A stretch of DNA of 64,000 nt from the NCBI RefSeq assembly GCF_009905375.1, contig NC_133648.1, positions 27,516,980 through 27,580,979 on the forward strand, given 5' to 3'. Source of the stretch: Apium graveolens (Eukaryota > Streptophyta > Magnoliopsida > Apiales > Apiaceae). Both the position numbers and the translations under genes were made by a program. The notes under the pieces are model-generated. The model searched no databases, was not told the DNA's origin, and was given only the letters and a program-made list of their open reading frames with translations. Shown here piece after piece: positions 61,032 to 64,000 of the stretch; the stretch's first letter is position 1; each line of letters opens with the position of its first letter.

Positions 61032-64000
61032 CTAGTTTCTTGAAGGTCTGGATCTTCTACCAACCTTTCTGTTGTTTTCTTCAATTTGATTCTGGAGCTG
61101 CCTGTGGAATTCTAATTCATCAGATTCTGAGAGATCTAGCATTTCTTGCATCTCCAAGAGAGTCTCATTGCTAGAGATACTCAATTGGTCTTCTAGTCTG
61201 AAGAATCTTCTCACACCCTTGTCATCCATGAATTCCATCAGCCAGTAGGGCCTTAGATGCACTCTTCTCCCTGTGTATGGGATGATAAGAGTCTTGGGAA
61301 GTGCATCTTTGGCTCTAACACTCCTTAGCTCTTCAATCTTCTTCAATACTAATCTTCTTGCAGTTACATTGAACCCAAAGTTTTTCTTGAAGGATGAATA
61401 GACTTTAATCAACACAGCTTGGCTTTCTTGAAGAATCATGTGAAGAGGCCACTGAATCTCCCTTCCTCCTTTGTACTTGAACACCAACCTTTCAGGTAGG
61501 TTTCTGTATGCATCAATTGCCCTTACTTCATCCAGCTCCTCCAGATAAAGGTTTAGATCTGAGAATTCTTTGATGTCACACAAGTACAAGTAGTCTCCCC
61601 TGTTGACCTTGGGTTGAGCTTTGACTACTAACTTGGATTTGAGAGGTGACAACTTCACTTTCTTGACTGCCCTTGAATTTGTCCTTTTTGGCTTAGTAAG
61701 GATTGGCAAGTTGAAATCAGGAATTGGTAATTTATCCCACTCTATTGGCTCATCCTTTGACACAATAGGCTCTCCATGTATGTTCCTGTAGGGGTCCACC
61801 ACCCTTATATCTTCAAATACCACAGAGGGCTTTGATGATTGAGTTTTAGCTTGAGTGGATTCCTTAGGAAATTGATCTTCCAATTCCTTGTCAACAACAT
61901 CCAATTTCCTTTTTGTTCTTCTAGCCAGTTCTTTCTTTCTTGGGGATTTCTTCTGTTCTTCAATCTTCTTCTTTGATTCAGCAGCTTGAGATGGTTGAGA
62001 GGGAATTTGTTGAGAAGAATTCACAGCCTGTAGCTTGGCCAAGATAGCAAACTGTTCTTTCTTTTGTTTAGACTTCTTTGTATCTAGAGCAGCTTGCCTC
62101 TTTTCCTGCTTCAATCTGGCTTTTTCTTCTTTCTTTGCATGAGCAAATTGTGGATGTCCAGCTACCACACAAATTTCCTTTCCATTTCTGAATATCTTTG
62201 CAATTCTCTTTCTTGAGGCTGGATCAGCTGGATCTTTGTAGAAGACAATAGATCTTGATAGAAGCTTCTTTTCATCAGGCTTGGGTGTCTCATACACAAT
62301 ATCCATAGGGTTCTTCAAAGATGACTTTGGATAGTTTGCCCTTGGTTTAAGAATTATCTCAGCCTTTGTAGTCTTGATGCAGGAAGATTGTCCTTTCTCT
62401 AGATAGTTCATGCTCATCTCATTCACACTGATTGGCTTGACATGAGAGTGATGGATGGCTGACTGAACTGGTTCCTTGACTAATTCAAACTTTTTTTGTA
62501 TTTCCTCATCAATCTTTTTCCAGTTGATCAGAGTCAACTTTCCTTTATCAGCATCTTTCAAATTTTCTGCTGCTGCATTGATAAGATCTATACCAATGGA
62601 AACTAGTGGCTTGGAGATAGTAATTGAAGGTACAATTACTTTGCTGATTTGAACTAGAAGTTTCTCCCCCTCAGTTGGTCCTTTCTCCCCCTTACTTGAT
62701 TCTCTCTCCCCCTTTTTGTTATCATCAAGTGGAGGAGTTAGGCCTTGTGCTTTAGCCAGTTGCATAAGAAGATTTGTCTGAGTCTGTTGATTTTGAAGAA
62801 GTAGAGCCACTGAATTCTCAATAACTTGAACTCTGTTCTCCAGCTTGGCTATCTTCTTGTCAGAATCTGATTCTCTCCTTAATCTCAGTAATAGATCTTG
62901 CATGGTACCATATGGCATTACTGAATCCAGTTTTTCAGAGTTATAGGTCTTTAAGTCAGCTATATCCCTTTTCAATTCATCCACACTGAGATTCTGTCTT
63001 AAGTGCTGGATCTTCATTAGATGTAGAGAGTCCAGGTGAGCTTGAAGAACAGCCTTGGTACCAGCATCTGAAGTTTCCTGAAGAGCCTGTTGAATAGCTA
63101 TTACTTGCTTGACCAAGGACACCTCAAATTGTCCTGGTGTAGATTCTTTTGCCCATGCCCAATCAGGTAAACTTAAAGCAGAACTTGGGTCTTCAGCTCC
63201 CCCTAAGTTCATGCTTCCATCCAAAGAACCACAGTCAACATCATTAGAATTTACTCCAAATTCTTCAGATGGCTCTCCAGCTTGAGAAGGCATTCTGTTC
63301 ACAGCAGCTTTATCTCTTTGAAGAGATTCTGTGGTGTGCACCAAATTCAAAGTCTGCTCTGCCTCCACATTGCCCTGAGCAACCAATAATTGATAGGCTG
63401 AAACAGGGTGAGTAAAAGTGTTAGCATCCAAGGAAATGTTATCAATTACAGCTTTGTAATGTTGCTGAAATTGTCTTTCCTTTTCAGCATCATCCACAAT
63501 CATTGACTCACTAGCAATGGATGGTTTCATCCTTATTTCTCCTATACCTGCCTTTCTCTCATATTCTCTCTTTTGTTGTATCAGGGTCTCAGCCTGGCTC
63601 CCCACCCTCACACCCTCACCTTCACCTACTAAGGTGGGACTCCTCTCACTCACTTTTACCAATCCTGAATGAATGGATTGCTGAGATTCACTCTTTTCCT
63701 CTCCTTTTGCCTGGGAGCAACCCAGCCTCTCACTCAATGCACTCTCCTCTCTCAGTCCTAAGAGTGATTGTATTACCACTAAGTCTTCTGCACTTGAAAT
63801 TATTGAAGTTTGAAGTTGTGCAGAGACACTCGACGGATAAGTGATATCCGTCGGGTGAGTGGTAAAGCTATCCGACGGATAACTGCTGGTAAGTTTATCC
63901 GTCGTGATACAATCACTACTCGACGGATGAGCAATATCCATCGAGAGATTAGAAATGAATGAGGTGGGAAGAGAAACTATTGTTGACTCTATGTTGATTG
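61032..64000 (-). CDS. Element G additional ORF (aORF), partial at the window edge
   Basis: It is open without a stop from 61032 to the edge; the Met at 63941 is internal, because the frame continues upstream and aligns to mid-ORF of C. The visible part starts with a Ser/Thr/Pro-rich region (including HPSSSD-type repeats encoded by the GACGGAT DNA word). A helical middle follows (LENRVQVIENSVALLLQNQ), then a Lys-rich coiled-coil-like stretch (KQEKRQAALDTKKSKQKKEQ). The C-terminal domain has LVFKYKGGREIQWPL, YSSFKKNFGFNVTARR and VRRFFRLEDQLSISSNETLLE, ending RRSRPSRN. No membrane segment. Function unknown; it is the best-preserved family-1 copy here. Confidence 0.85.
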   Translation of the reverse strand, partial: INIESTIVSLPTSFISNLSMDIAHPSSSDCITTDKLTSSYPSDSFTTHPTDITYPSSVSAQLQTSIISSAEDLVVIQSLLGLREESALSERLGCSQAKGEEKSESQQSIHSGLVKVSERSPTLVGEGEGVRVGSQAETLIQQKREYERKAGIGEIRMKPSIASESMIVDDAEKERQFQQHYKAVIDNISLDANTFTHPVSAYQLLVAQGNVEAEQTLNLVHTTESLQRDKAAVNRMPSQAGEPSEEFGVNSNDVDCGSLDGSMNLGGAEDPSSALSLPDWAWAKESTPGQFEVSLVKQVIAIQQALQETSDAGTKAVLQAHLDSLHLMKIQHLRQNLSVDELKRDIADLKTYNSEKLDSVMPYGTMQDLLLRLRRESDSDKKIAKLENRVQVIENSVALLLQNQQTQTNLLMQLAKAQGLTPPLDDNKKGERESSKGEKGPTEGEKLLVQISKVIVPSITISKPLVSIGIDLINAAAENLKDADKGKLTLINWKKIDEEIQKKFELVKEPVQSAIHHSHVKPISVNEMSMNYLEKGQSSCIKTTKAEIILKPRANYPKSSLKNPMDIVYETPKPDEKKLLSRSIVFYKDPADPASRKRIAKIFRNGKEICVVAGHPQFAHAKKEEKARLKQEKRQAALDTKKSKQKKEQFAILAKLQAVNSSQQIPSQPSQAAESKKKIEEQKKSPRKKELARRTKRKLDVVDKELEDQFPKESTQAKTQSSKPSVVFEDIRVVDPYRNIHGEPIVSKDEPIEWDKLPIPDFNLPILTKPKRTNSRAVKKVKLSPLKSKLVVKAQPKVNRGDYLYLCDIKEFSDLNLYLEELDEVRAIDAYRNLPERLVFKYKGGREIQWPLHMILQESQAVLIKVYSSFKKNFGFNVTARRLVLKKIEELRSVRAKDALPKTLIIPYTGRRVHLRPYWLMEFMDDKGVRRFFRLEDQLSISSNETLLEMQEMLDLSESDELEFHRQLQNQIEENNRKVGRRSRPSRN

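Larger units (their letters stand above)
59823..64000 (-). mobile_element. Element G: Sirevirus-like copia, family 1, right end outside window
   Basis: Minus strand: aORF (61032 to the window edge), polypurine tract, 3' LTR (59823-60843). Inserted in F with left flank ATTGT (59818-59822). The aORF is open over its whole visible length, unlike that of C, so G looks like a younger family-1 copy. Its spacer, pol, gag and 5' LTR should lie to the right. Confidence 0.88.

Overview
The window is plant nuclear DNA, almost certainly from a dicot. It holds two spliced genes with canonical GT-AG introns and plant-type products, and the rest is mostly Ty1/copia retrotransposons of the Sirevirus-like type (initiator-Met tRNA primer site, gag with a CCHC knuckle, protease-integrase-RT-RNase H, and a long extra ORF before the 3' LTR). 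I suspect an asterid such as an Apiaceae species, but the sequence alone does not prove this.

Layout. (1) 1-9985: two minus-strand copia elements, one inside the other. Element A (family 1; 5' LTR 6885-8017; its 3' end lies left of the window) sits in the integrase region of an older element B (LTR 9670-9985). A's gag is itself split by a 1.66-kb non-coding LTR-like insertion (3925-5584). (2) 10541-12042, plus strand: a four-exon DUF455 ferritin-like protein gene. (3) 12043-17326: very AT-rich intergenic DNA with diverged tandem duplications and a LINE-like poly(A) tail. (4) 17327-23002, minus strand: a four-exon GT64-family gene matching plant glucosamine inositolphosphorylceramide transferase (GINT1), with a GTGTC-rich inverted-repeat element in its third intron. 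(5) 24434-26000: a non-autonomous hAT-like element carrying a tRNA-type SINE. (6) 26927-64000: a nest of retroelements. Element C (family 1) is cut by D (family 2), D is cut by F (an unclassified long LTR), and F contains both E (family 2, complete, 43828-57010, duplication ACAAT) and G (family 1, running off the right edge). The right halves of C, D, F and G should all lie right of the window, in reverse order.

The two copia families share a plan: LTR - primer site - gag - (+1 frame) pol - spacer - additional ORF (aORF) - polypurine tract - LTR. Each family has its own short palindromic word. Family 1 uses ATCCGTTGA, ATCCGTCGG or ATCCGTCGA; family 2 uses GATTGTCATACC. The word recurs in the LTR and in the pol-aORF spacer, and in family 1 also inside coding regions. 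Paired arms change together between copies. This is the most unusual signal in the window and suggests a conserved structural or binding-site system that links the LTR with a possible internal aORF promoter. None of the elements whose pol is visible is intact: they carry nonsense codons (several of them TGG to TAG/TGA or CAA/CAG to TAA), frameshifts, a lost integrase Asp (A) or a changed RT catalytic Asp (E).
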